Source: Gemmatimonadota bacterium (GTDB taxonomy: Bacteria; Gemmatimonadota; Gemmatimonadetes; Palauibacterales; Palauibacteraceae). Taken from it: 41,922 nt of DNA. A model generated the notes under the pieces. It had not been told where the DNA came from. It ran no database searches and was given only the letters and a program-made list of their open reading frames with translations. The first letter of the stretch is position 1. Each line of letters starts with the position of its first letter. The stretch covers positions 1 to 41,922 of the forward strand of contig JAJCZV010000098.1 of assembly GCA_029262175.1 (NCBI GenBank), written 5' to 3'. Of the stretch, positions 32,601-41,120 are shown piece by piece. The position numbers and the translations under genes are program-made.

Positions 32601-33068
32601 ATGTCGAGGAAAATGATTGCCGCGCTCGCGGTAGTGGTGCTGATGGCCGGGGCCGTTCCCCTGGAAGCCCAGGCCGGACCGCGGAAAGATCGCCGCCCGA
32701 AGATGGATCGGATAGAGGATCGCATCGATCGGCGCGAAGACAAGTGGGATCGCCGCGAGGATGTCCGCGATCGACGTGAGGACGTGCGGGACCGCCGTGA
32801 GGATGTCCGCGACCGACGCGAGGATGTGTGGGACCGCCGGGAAGATCGCTGGGATCGCAAGCATGACGGTGGAGTGCGTGATCGGATCGAGGATGTCCGC
32901 GATCGACGCGAGGACGTCCAGGATCGTCGGGAAGACGTACGCGATCGCCGTGAAGATGTGCGGGATCGGAACGAGGACGTGCGCGATCGGCGCGAGGACA
33001 GATGGGATCGCCGGGAGGATCGAAGAGACGGAGCCCCGCTTCCGCGAACCCGGCGGCACCGACGCTAG
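32601..33068 (+). CDS. Secreted DRREDVR-heptad repeat protein
   Basis: The 155-residue product has a signal peptide (MIAALAVVVLMAGAVPLEAQA) after MSRK, and AAAGGGGGAG precedes the ATG by a suitable distance. After cleavage it is almost entirely heptads of the type D-R-R-E-D-V-R, with variants DKW, DVW, DRW, DVQ, from about residue 35 to 150. Alternating acidic and basic residues predict a long, highly charged single alpha-helix or a coiled coil rather than a globular fold. One break (KHDGGVRDRIED) divides it. There is no cysteine. The underlying DNA is a degenerate 21-bp tandem repeat. Function is unknown; a periplasmic spacer, metal- or polyanion-binding role would be speculation. It is alone on the plus strand, divergent from the Kir gene. 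Confidence 0.82.
   Translation: MSRKMIAALAVVVLMAGAVPLEAQAGPRKDRRPKMDRIEDRIDRREDKWDRREDVRDRREDVRDRREDVRDRREDVWDRREDRWDRKHDGGVRDRIEDVRDRREDVQDRREDVRDRREDVRDRNEDVRDRREDRWDRREDRRDGAPLPRTRRHRR
32713..33020 (+). repeat. Degenerate 21-bp tandem coding repeats
   Basis: Units of the form GATCGccGcGAgGAtGTccGc repeat about 13-14 times in frame and encode the DRREDVR heptad, with synonymous drift between copies. The reverse strand carries long open frames through the same repeat, which are by-products of the codon pattern. Confidence 0.85.
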
Positions 33069-33080
33069 CTTTGCACCTCT

Positions 33081-33123
33081 GCAGACCCCGGGGGAGATCG
33101 CTTCGGCGACTCCCCCGGTCTGC
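33081..33123. terminator. Bidirectional hairpin between convergent genes
   Basis: GCAGACC plus CCGGGGGAG (33081-33096) pairs with CTCCCCCGG plus TCTGC (33110-33123), with a two-base bulge and a 13-nt loop. It lies 13 nt after the repeat-protein stop and 5 nt after the end of the opposing hydrolase gene. No T-run on either side. Confidence 0.65.
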
Positions 33124-33127
33124 TGTC

Positions 33128-34459
33128 CTAGCCCTCGAGATCGATCTCGATCTCGGCGGCGAACAACATGGATCTATCCCGGTCCGCCGCGGCTCTGTCC
33201 AACAGCACGTCCGGGCTGGCGCCGACCAACCCCTCGAACCTGGATGCTCCATTTACATCGACACGGATCGGGCTGGCGAGATCGAACTCTTCCGGCGAGA
33301 TCAGAAGACGCAGTCGCCGCACGCCTGACGTTCGGATGACGACGTGGTTTCCGTCGCGGGCGACTTCGGCTCGACCGGAGGGCTCGCGATCGGGAAAAGC
33401 CGGGCGAGTTTCGCGAACGCCGGGGAAACGCATGCTGTTTCGGCGCGTGAGACTCGACTCGCCGTCGACGTGCCCGAGTTCCTCGATCTCGACCCAAGCA
33501 AAACGGCCCTGCCCCACGTCCTCCGTCTCCCACTCGAGCACGTCCGGGAGCGCATCTCGTTTCGTTGCGACGATAAACGAATCGATCCGAGCGGACTCGG
33601 CGGGCAGCCAGGTGAGATCGTGTCCGGCGTTTGGTTGTGGTCGGTAGACCACCTCCACGCCGTTCTCCCGAAACATTTCGATAAACGGATCGACGGATGC
33701 GGTCGGGTAGAGTCGATCCTGACCGCTGTTGACGATCAAGAACGGACGGTTCCGAAGGTTGGCCACGTGCATCTGACCGTCCACCTGCAGCCGAGGGCTC
33801 GAGAGCACGGCGGGGTGACCGATGAAGGGGAGAAACGACGCCCAAGAGGTCTGGGATCGAAAGGCCTGGAAATAGGCGCCGGTGCCCCCATCGGAGATCC
33901 CGATCAGATGGACTCGATCGGTGTCGATGTGATAGACCCGACCGACCTCCCGCAGGATCGCCATCAGATTCTCGCTCTGGCTAGCTTGCCACCACGTCGC
34001 ATCTCTCCATGCCGCCGGGACGATGACGATGCGGTCGGGGTCGGCGATTCGATCGTAGTCGCTCCACCAAGTCCCCCCCGTGCGGGCCTCTCGGTTCACG
34101 CCGCCGTGGAGGTACACCAAGACGGGATACGACGTGCCGGGATCGTAGTCGTCAGGGATCAGGACCGTATACGGATACTCGAGGCCATCGAGCCCCGAAC
34201 GCGAGCGGTCCAGACGGCCGGTCGGCACATCGGCGGAGAACATCGGGGTCGCCTTGAGCGCCCCATAGAGCCCATCGAACGACGCGTCGGAGCGACGTAA
34301 GCGCACCGAGGCGGATTGCGGGGCCGTGCCTGATCCGAGCCAAAACGTACTGGCATCCTGGAGGAGCTCAGACGTCACGTCCTGCGCGTGGACCGATCCG
34401 CCCTCGACTACGAGAAGGATCGCCCACGCGCCAACGACGCGTGGGCATCGGAACTTCAC
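33128..34459 (-). CDS. Secreted alpha/beta-hydrolase (esterase/peptidase-like)
   Basis: The 443-residue protein has a signal peptide (VVGAWAILLVVEGGSVHAQ). The hydrolase core (about 95-300) shows the oxyanion segment VLVYLHGGV (114-121), the nucleophile elbow G-I-S-D-G-G (S189), the acid in SGQDRLYP (D248) and the base in NAGHDLTW (H280). About 140 C-terminal residues form a beta-rich extra domain without recognised motifs. The start is a GTG overlapping the stop of the DUF4175-like gene. The substrate is unknown; layout is similar to secreted polyhydroxybutyrate/feruloyl-type esterases or prolyl-oligopeptidase relatives. Last gene of the MoxR/VWA operon. Confidence 0.85.
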   Translation of the reverse strand: MKFRCPRVVGAWAILLVVEGGSVHAQDVTSELLQDASTFWLGSGTAPQSASVRLRRSDASFDGLYGALKATPMFSADVPTGRLDRSRSGLDGLEYPYTVLIPDDYDPGTSYPVLVYLHGGVNREARTGGTWWSDYDRIADPDRIVIVPAAWRDATWWQASQSENLMAILREVGRVYHIDTDRVHLIGISDGGTGAYFQAFRSQTSWASFLPFIGHPAVLSSPRLQVDGQMHVANLRNRPFLIVNSGQDRLYPTASVDPFIEMFRENGVEVVYRPQPNAGHDLTWLPAESARIDSFIVATKRDALPDVLEWETEDVGQGRFAWVEIEELGHVDGESSLTRRNSMRFPGVRETRPAFPDREPSGRAEVARDGNHVVIRTSGVRRLRLLISPEEFDLASPIRVDVNGASRFEGLVGASPDVLLDRAAADRDRSMLFAAEIEIDLEG

Positions 34460-37400
34460 CGGGGCGGTCGTCCCTCGGACAGCGAACGGTAGTACGCCTC
34501 GACGAGGTCTCGATATTCCGCGGGGACGTCGTCTGAACCCGAGAGGAAAAATCGCTCGAGCTGTTGACCGAGATCCCGCCGAAGACCGAATTCGAAATCC
34601 TTGAGTCCCCTGAGGACGTCGGCCTGCAAACGTGCGAGTTCTTCCGGATCATCGAAGGAGCCACCGTTTGCCAGCCGGTCGAGCGCTCCGATCGCATCAT
34701 TGAGTTCCCCGACGTCCACGCCCTCGCGGCGGAGTTCATCGCGCAACTGATTCGCGTCCTCACGCCTCTGGCGAAACTCGCGCTGGAACTGGCGCACGTC
34801 CTCGGGTGAAAGACCCGCGGGACCGCCACCGCCGGCTCCCGGCGAGAACCCGGATCCACCGCCCTGGCCGCCCGGCCTCTGACCTTGGCCCTGACCGCCC
34901 TGCCCACCTTGGCCCTCACCTTGGCCTTGACCCTCGCCTTGGCCTTGACCCTCACCTTGGCCTTGGCCCTCACCTTGGCCTTGGCCCTCACCTTGGCCTT
35001 GACCCTCGCCTTGGCCTTGGCCCTCGCCTTGGCCTTGACCCTCGCCTTGGCCTTGACCCTCACCTTGGCCTTGGCCCTCACCCTCGCCCTGGCCCTCACC
35101 TTGGCCTTGGCCTTGGCCCTCACCTTGGCCTTGGCCTTGGCCCTCACCCTCGCCCTCGCCTTGCTGACCCTCCGCTCGCTGGTTCATGCGCTCTTGGATC
35201 GACTCCAAACCGCGGACCAGGTCGCGCGTATCCTCGAGCTGGGTGCCGAGCCGGCGCGGGTCGGACTCGCGGAACGCGTCGGTTGCCGACGCCACTCGGT
35301 CCCTCACGTTTTCTGTGTCGTTCGTAATCTGTTCTTCAAAATTCTGTGTGTAGTCGTCGGATCTCGTCCCGAGTACGCCTTTGGAGAACAGGATCTTGTC
35401 GCGCAGTCGGCTCTCTCGGATCGCCTCGGCCGCCTCGGCTAGCCCGCGAGAAGCTCCAGGCTGTTCGGCCCTCGCTTCGCGAGACATTCGATCCAAATCC
35501 GATTCCAAGGCATCGACTTCGGCTGCCAGTTCGTCCTTCCGGTCGCGAAGCGATTGCAGACGCTCGGGATCCGAGCCGCCCGCGTCTTCCGCGACATCGC
35601 GTTCCAAACCCTGCTGTCGCTCGACGATCCGCTCCGCCCGATTGAGCGCGTCGCTCACCTCGCGCTCGATCGACGCGGTCTGCCGATTCTCGAGCAACCG
35701 GCGGGCCTCCCTCAATCGATCCAGGGCGTTGGATGCTTCGGCCTGGCCCTGCCCCTGCCGACCGTTCGCCTGGGCCTGACGCATCTCGTTTGCGGCCTGC
35801 TCCAGGCGACGCGCCGCACTCTGCAGGTCGGCGCGATCGTCCTGTCGCGCGAGCCTGTCGAGTTCCCGCGCCAGCTCCTCGGTTTGCTCGACCAAGGACT
35901 GCTGCCCGCCGCTGCCGCCGCCCGCGCCCCGGGGCTGCGCCGCTGCGCGCTCGTTCATCTGCTGTTGTCGTCTGGCGAGCTCCTCCAGTTTCTGGAGCGC
36001 TTCATCGACCTGTTGATCCTGTTGCTGCTGCTCGCCGCGCTGCACGCTCTCGTATTGATTGCGTAGACGATCGAGCTCGAGCTGGAAGAGGTCCGCGAGT
36101 TCTTCAGCTCCCGCGGCACCACCCCCGCCACCCCCGCCACCCCCTCCGCCACCCATCTGCACCTGAACATCCTGGAAGGCGGCTTCCGCTCGCTGCAGGT
36201 GTCGCAACGCGCGTTGCTCCGGAGAAAGCGCATCGTCGAGGGCTCGCTCGCCCAGCTGCGTCTCGGCTTCGCGCATGGCCTCGGCGGCCAAGGGGAGTTC
36301 CTCGAACACGGTCTCGAACGTGGGGTCTGCGGCGACGCCGCGTTGCTGCATCTGACCGATGAGCTCCTGCACCTGCTCGCGCAAACGCCCCTGTAGCAAC
36401 GTCAACGTCGCGAGATTCTCGGAGATCTCCGACTCGTCGAAGTCGGCTGCATCCCGAACCAAGCGGAACGTCGCCGCTACGATCTGCCGCTGTTGCCGTG
36501 ACAACTCGCCGTTCATCCCGCCCTCTCCACCGCCGCCACCCCCGCCGCCCCCCTGCTCGGCTTGACGGAAACTCTGGTCGAAGGGTCGAATCTCACCGAA
36601 GTAGATGTCCGAAGTCGCCTCCGCGCCTCCCCCCGCAGCGAGGTCCTTCGCCCGCGCGTAGTAGGAGATCACGTCTCCCGGCTCGAGCCCGAACTCTTCG
36701 AGAAAGAAGGTGTGTCCGCCCGACACTTCTTTGGAGCCGCCTCGCGAGGTGCCGTGCAGCGGCACCGACTGCTCTTCGCCGCCATTGATCGAGTAGCGGA
36801 GGGAGACGGCGCCCAGGCCAAAGTCATCTTCAGCCTCGACCTCGATGTACAGTTCATCGATGGAAGACGGACGCGTGTCGCGGCCGGGGTCGACGATGGT
36901 GACCGAGGGAGGCTGATCGTCGAGCGGCTCGACCAAGTAGTCGGGCGAGCCGACGACAAAGCGACCATCGGGCCCGGCGAATTCGATCCGGTAGAACGTC
37001 TCTTGATCGACTTCGAGCGTCCCCTGGAATGCCCCGTCAACGAGTTCGAGTAGCTGGCCGTCGGTCTCGCCTTCCAATACGAGCTTCGCCGCCTGTGTGG
37101 CGAGCGTCGCCGTTACGCGAAGCTGGACCGAGGTCCCGCGGAGGGCCGCGATGTCTCCGCCGTCTTCGATCGTACGCGGGCTCAGCCCGGTGTAGCTCGG
37201 GAACCGATACTCGAGATCGATGCGGTCGACATACGGAAGATCCGCGACATCGATCTTGAAGACGGGCGAAGAGACGCCTTCGGACGTCACCGAGTACTCC
37301 GTCGGCTCATCCAAGTCGAAGAGAAGAATCTCGAACGCAGTCCCGGTCTCGTTCGGGGCCATGGCGTAGCGATCCCAAACTTCGGAGTCGCCTCTGCGAA

Positions 37401-38103
37401 CCGCGACCTCGACTTCGGCGGTTTCAAACCCTTGAGGAAACGCGGTCACGAGTTGGTCGGAACCCCGGGCGATCAGTACGTCGCCGGGCTCCACCGCGAG
37501 GGCGTAGGGATTGGCGGCGTCGGCCGTCTTCCAGGGACTGAACAGAAGCGAGCCCGCCGTGCCTTGGAACGCGGGCCCGAACAAGAGCGACACGAGCACC
37601 ACCGTGCCGACGCCCGCTAGCCATGCCGTCGAAGCTCGAAGTTGAGATCGCTCTACCCGTCGTCCCCTCTCCACCCGGCGCGCACGATCCATCGCCACGT
37701 CGAGAAGACGAGCTTCAAGTCCTTCTTCCACCCCGCCTACATCGGCTTTTTCGACCGCCGCCAAGAAGGCTGATTTGAGCGAAGGTTCGTGTTCCTCCAA
37801 GTAGAGGGCCACCTGTGCGTCTGTGGCGCGGCGAAAGATCGGCCGCACGACGAACCAGAGGGCGAGCCCGACCACCGCCACCCACAGCACGATTCGGAAG
37901 GCGAGAACCGCGGTGTCGTCAAACCGGAGACGATCGATGCCGAAGGTCGACGCGAAGAACACGATGAACCCCGCGCCGAGCGTGATGGCGCCTCCCTGCA
38001 GGAGCTGTCGAGTGCGCCAGCGCCGTCGAACGTCCCGGACTACGCGCAAGAGCTGTTCGCCAGATCCGCCGTTTCGCGCGCGGTTGCCCCTACCTCGCTT
38101 CAT
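34456..38103 (-). CDS. DUF4175-like membrane protein with coiled coil and GQGQGE linker
   Basis: The 1215-residue protein starts at the ATG at 38103, with GGTGGAGG upstream; the 38-codon upstream extension overlaps the previous gene. There are three N-terminal hydrophobic helices (about 38-57, 68-88 and near 165-185). Beta-rich extracytoplasmic repeats follow to about residue 510, then several Gly-rich hinges and long alpha-helical coiled coils (about 530-940) rich in R/E/Q/A. A low-complexity G-E-G-Q-G-Q stretch of about 85 residues comes next, and then a conserved-looking C-terminal helical domain (from PAGLSPEDVRQFQREF). DUF4175 proteins are typical partners of MoxR/DUF58/BatA operons; their function is unclear. 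Coupled on both sides. Confidence 0.88.
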   Translation of the reverse strand: MKRGRGNRARNGGSGEQLLRVVRDVRRRWRTRQLLQGGAITLGAGFIVFFASTFGIDRLRFDDTAVLAFRIVLWVAVVGLALWFVVRPIFRRATDAQVALYLEEHEPSLKSAFLAAVEKADVGGVEEGLEARLLDVAMDRARRVERGRRVERSQLRASTAWLAGVGTVVLVSLLFGPAFQGTAGSLLFSPWKTADAANPYALAVEPGDVLIARGSDQLVTAFPQGFETAEVEVAVRRGDSEVWDRYAMAPNETGTAFEILLFDLDEPTEYSVTSEGVSSPVFKIDVADLPYVDRIDLEYRFPSYTGLSPRTIEDGGDIAALRGTSVQLRVTATLATQAAKLVLEGETDGQLLELVDGAFQGTLEVDQETFYRIEFAGPDGRFVVGSPDYLVEPLDDQPPSVTIVDPGRDTRPSSIDELYIEVEAEDDFGLGAVSLRYSINGGEEQSVPLHGTSRGGSKEVSGGHTFFLEEFGLEPGDVISYYARAKDLAAGGGAEATSDIYFGEIRPFDQSFRQAEQGGGGGGGGGEGGMNGELSRQQRQIVAATFRLVRDAADFDESEISENLATLTLLQGRLREQVQELIGQMQQRGVAADPTFETVFEELPLAAEAMREAETQLGERALDDALSPEQRALRHLQRAEAAFQDVQVQMGGGGGGGGGGGGAAGAEELADLFQLELDRLRNQYESVQRGEQQQQDQQVDEALQKLEELARRQQQMNERAAAQPRGAGGGSGGQQSLVEQTEELARELDRLARQDDRADLQSAARRLEQAANEMRQAQANGRQGQGQAEASNALDRLREARRLLENRQTASIEREVSDALNRAERIVERQQGLERDVAEDAGGSDPERLQSLRDRKDELAAEVDALESDLDRMSREARAEQPGASRGLAEAAEAIRESRLRDKILFSKGVLGTRSDDYTQNFEEQITNDTENVRDRVASATDAFRESDPRRLGTQLEDTRDLVRGLESIQERMNQRAEGQQGEGEGEGQGQGQGEGQGQGQGEGQGEGEGQGQGEGQGQGEGQGQGEGQGQGEGQGQGEGQGQGEGQGQGEGQGQGEGQGQGEGQGGQGGQGQGQRPGGQGGGSGFSPGAGGGGPAGLSPEDVRQFQREFRQRREDANQLRDELRREGVDVGELNDAIGALDRLANGGSFDDPEELARLQADVLRGLKDFEFGLRRDLGQQLERFFLSGSDDVPAEYRDLVEAYYRSLSEGRPPR
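34908..35166 (-). repeat. Low-complexity 18-bp tandem repeat encoding GQGQGE
   Basis: On the coding (minus) strand about ten near-identical copies of an 18-bp unit encode G-Q-G-E-G-Q-type hexapeptides; flanks are less regular GEGEGEG and GGQGGQG. Copies differ only at wobble bases. It forms a flexible acidic linker and is prone to length change and to assembly collapse. Confidence 0.9.
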
Positions 38104-38128
38104 ACGATCCTCCACCCTCGTTGACGGT

Positions 38129-40192
38129 TCACGCCGATTGCGCGAGCCGAGATGCCGGACGCCTTCGAGTCCAGCGGTTTGCGATAATGCTCTCCGCACC
38201 GAGCACGAGCAGGGCAACCAAGATCAGCGGCCACCAAAACTCGGCCTGACGCGTTTGCTCTTCGCCGTCGACACCGGAAGCGGCCTCACCCGATGCGCTC
38301 CCCGCCCCGAGCACGGCTTCTTCTACGCGCTCGGGCGCGACCGCGACGAGGTCGGACTCGTCGAGCGACGGGTTCACCGCAACCGTGACCGTGCGTCCGT
38401 CCTCCAAGGACTCGACCTCATAGAACCCCGCCTTATCGAACTCGATCCACGTCGGGCCCTCCGCGCGCTCGATCGGTCGTCGGTCCCCGCTTGGCGTGAC
38501 CAACACCCACTCTCCACTCACCTCGCCGTCCTCGCCTGCGATCGCACCGAGTTCGAGGACGCCTCCCGTCGTGATCCATCGATCCGGCTCGCGGTACCCG
38601 GTCGCATGGAGCGCCACTCTATGGACGAACGGAAGAAAGACCGGCTGCAACGCCAAATCATTCCAGAACCGGTCCAGACTGGATGTCCAGACGAGGACCC
38701 GACCTTCGCCCACCGTATGCTCGATGAGGGCCGGCTCGCCGCCCTCGAAGCGGGCTACGGTGCGAGACTCGGCGGCCGGAGTGAACGAGCGGAAACGGAA
38801 GAAGCGCGACTCCGAAAAGTCACCGCTGCGCGGCGTAGAGAACACTTCGAACACCGGGTGGTCGTAGTCGAGCCAAGACAAGCGGCTTCCACCCCTCGAG
38901 GATTGATCGGAGATGGCTCCGGCCTCGCCCCCGAGGAGCGTCTGCCCGGCTTCCGACCACCCGGACGGGTTCGAGTTTGGCCCCAGTACCACGAATAGTC
39001 CGCCTCCCGCACTGACCCAATCGCGTAGCCGTCCAGCTCGACCCGCATCGGACAGATCCCCATCGTTCAGGATCACGAGCTTCGCCGTAGCGAGGGCTGC
39101 GGCATCGAGTTGTGAGACGTTTCGACGCACGACGCGGATCCGCGGAGCCTCGCCAATCGCGAGCGCTCGCTCGAGGAAGAGACTGCGCTCGGCCCGTCCA
39201 CGACTCGCCTGCAGGATCAACGCTTCCAATCCGCCGTCCGCGGACGCCATGAAGCGAAGCTCGTCGTCGACGGCCAAGCCATCGCCGCGCACCGTTACCC
39301 GGGCGCGCGTGCGTCCGTCGGGGAGCGCCACGTTCTCGAAGGCGAGCGTAGCGGCCCCCCGCGCACCGACGTCCGTCGGGATGGTCGCCACCGTGCGACC
39401 GCCGAGTTCGAGCGACACGGGAAGGCCTTCCACGGCCGCTTCGCCCATGTTCGCCAAACGCACGAGGAGGCGAGCCCGTCCATCCGCCGTCTCTTGGAGC
39501 GTCGCCTCGGCGACGGCCACGTTGGGAGCCGTCGATTCCGCCACGCTGATCGTTCGGAGCGACACGCCGTCGGGGAGTCGGACGCGTCCTCCGTCTTCCC
39601 AGCCCGTTCGCTGGAAGTCCGAGATGAGCACGACCTCCCGGTTCGCCCGCTCCGACTCATCCAGGATCCGGCTCGCGATCTGAAGACCCGCGTCGATCCG
39701 AGTGGCCCGATCCGTCAACTCCAAGCCTTCGAGCCCGCTGGCGGCGAGGGCGAGGTTGTCCGTCAGCGCGACCCGTTCCTCCGCCTCCTCCGAGAATTGT
39801 ACGATGGCCACGCGGTCGCCTTCGGTCAGCTCGGCGAGGGCGTCCCGCGCCGATTGCAGCGCGCTCGTCCAGCGACCTTCGTAGGCGAGGCTCGCCGAGG
39901 CGTCGACCAGCAGCACGACGTCGCGCGCCGCACCCGTCCCCTCGCCTCGATCAGTCACGAAAAACGGCCTCGCGAACGCAAGCACGAGAAGCGTGATCGC
40001 CGCACAGCGCAGGAAGAACAACAGCGGGTGCCGGATTCTACGCCGGTTCGTTGTCTTGAAGGGCGCCTTGCGTAGGAACATCAGAGATGGAAACGCGGTC
40101 ACCTGGCTTCTCTGACGCTGCGTGAGATGGATGATCACGGGGACGAGCAGAACCCCGAGACCGGCCAAGAACGCGGGAACCAGAAACGACAT
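38129..40192 (-). CDS. BatA-like membrane protein with VWA domain
   Basis: The 687-residue protein has an N-terminal double-helix domain (about 3-22 and 56-78) with the family segment LTQRQRSQVTAFPSLMFL. A von Willebrand A domain follows whose MIDAS is D97-A-S99-A-S101. A beta-rich region comes next, then a glutamine-amidotransferase-like segment (RLRDWVSAGGGLFVVLG, near 395) and a C-terminal helix (WWPLILVALLVLGAESIIA) before a basic tail. This is the standard layout in aerotolerance-type (Bat) operons. It is anchored in the inner membrane with the VWA domain outside the membrane core. The ATG overlaps the DUF58 stop (TGATG). It probably interacts with MoxR and DUF58 products. Confidence 0.92.
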   Translation of the reverse strand: MSFLVPAFLAGLGVLLVPVIIHLTQRQRSQVTAFPSLMFLRKAPFKTTNRRRIRHPLLFFLRCAAITLLVLAFARPFFVTDRGEGTGAARDVVLLVDASASLAYEGRWTSALQSARDALAELTEGDRVAIVQFSEEAEERVALTDNLALAASGLEGLELTDRATRIDAGLQIASRILDESERANREVVLISDFQRTGWEDGGRVRLPDGVSLRTISVAESTAPNVAVAEATLQETADGRARLLVRLANMGEAAVEGLPVSLELGGRTVATIPTDVGARGAATLAFENVALPDGRTRARVTVRGDGLAVDDELRFMASADGGLEALILQASRGRAERSLFLERALAIGEAPRIRVVRRNVSQLDAAALATAKLVILNDGDLSDAGRAGRLRDWVSAGGGLFVVLGPNSNPSGWSEAGQTLLGGEAGAISDQSSRGGSRLSWLDYDHPVFEVFSTPRSGDFSESRFFRFRSFTPAAESRTVARFEGGEPALIEHTVGEGRVLVWTSSLDRFWNDLALQPVFLPFVHRVALHATGYREPDRWITTGGVLELGAIAGEDGEVSGEWVLVTPSGDRRPIERAEGPTWIEFDKAGFYEVESLEDGRTVTVAVNPSLDESDLVAVAPERVEEAVLGAGSASGEAASGVDGEEQTRQAEFWWPLILVALLVLGAESIIANRWTRRRPASRLAQSA

Positions 40193-41118
40193 CAGCCCCT
40201 GCCCTTCAATCGACGCGCTCGTTGCGACAAGTACCGAAACAAGACGGCATCGAGCGGAGTCGAGGTAAGGACGAGCTCATGATCGATCTGGCGCTCGACC
40301 ATCAACTTCGAGATCTCTCCCACGTGTCCTTCCATCGCCGACACATAGTCGCTTCGCATGGCGTCGGGTGTGATCGGGAGCCGCTCCCCCGTCTCCAGAT
40401 CTTCGAACGACCGCGACGTATCGAACGGGAACTCGACTTCGGCTGGATCGAGAATCTGAAAGACGATGACGTCTTGGCCGCGACTTCGGAGCGCACCGAC
40501 AGAATTGAGGACACTCTTCGGGTCGGCGTAGAGATCGGAGATCAGAATCGCGATCCCCCGACGCACGAGGCTCTCGGCGATCTGGGTCAGCGGCTTTGTC
40601 AGATCTCCGGATGGCTCGGGTGTGGTTCGATCGAGGGCGGCCAACACGAGCCGACGATGCCGCACCGAAGGAGGCACGTAGCGGGTCAGCGTCTCACCGA
40701 ACACACCTAGACCGACGCGGTCGCGCTGGCTGGCCGAGAGATAGGCGAGGCATGCGGCCAGTATCTTCGCATACTCGAGCTTGGTGATGCCTTGCGACCC
40801 GTAATCCATAGAGCGGGAAGCGTCGAGGGCAAAGAAGATGTTCGCGTTGGTCTCTGCCTCATACTCCTTGATATAGAAACGGTCGGTTCGCGCGTACAGA
40901 CGCCAATCGATCTTTCGAATGTCGTCGCCCGCCATGTACTCCCGGTGCGCCGCGAAGTCGAGGGACAGACCGAGAAACGGCGAGCCATGCAGCCCGGCAA
41001 TAAATCCTTCCACGACCGAACGCGCGATGAGCTCGAGATTGCCGATCCGCGCGAGCACGGTCGGGTCCAGGAACTGAGTCCCCGGGACCGTCTTCGAGAC
41101 AATTCGGGCTCGGGACAT
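40192..41118 (-). CDS. DUF58-family protein with VWA-like fold
   Basis: The 308-residue soluble protein has the DUF58 signature REYMAGDDIRKIDWRLYARTDR (59-80). A VWA-type MIDAS sits at D99-A-S101-R-S103 in FFALDASRSMD. DUF58 proteins are usual partners of MoxR AAA+ ATPases and may be their clients or adaptors. The ATG at 41118 lies two bases after the MoxR stop, with GGGGATGTAGGA upstream. No membrane segment is seen. Confidence 0.95.
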   Translation of the reverse strand: MSRARIVSKTVPGTQFLDPTVLARIGNLELIARSVVEGFIAGLHGSPFLGLSLDFAAHREYMAGDDIRKIDWRLYARTDRFYIKEYEAETNANIFFALDASRSMDYGSQGITKLEYAKILAACLAYLSASQRDRVGLGVFGETLTRYVPPSVRHRRLVLAALDRTTPEPSGDLTKPLTQIAESLVRRGIAILISDLYADPKSVLNSVGALRSRGQDVIVFQILDPAEVEFPFDTSRSFEDLETGERLPITPDAMRSDYVSAMEGHVGEISKLMVERQIDHELVLTSTPLDAVLFRYLSQRARRLKGRG

Positions 41119-41120
41119 TC

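Noticed and set aside
32440..33252. Long minus-strand frames through the DRREDVR repeat
   Set aside because: The plus strand has a good ribosome site, signal peptide and terminator; the minus frames result from the 21-bp period.
32713..35166. Tandem repeats as possible CRISPR arrays
   Set aside because: Both repeat tracts are contiguous, in frame and lack unique spacers.
34885..35442. Hydrophobic (LALALT) repeat frame on the plus strand
   Set aside because: It is the antisense reading of the GQGQGE linker; apparent membrane helices come from the complementary codons.
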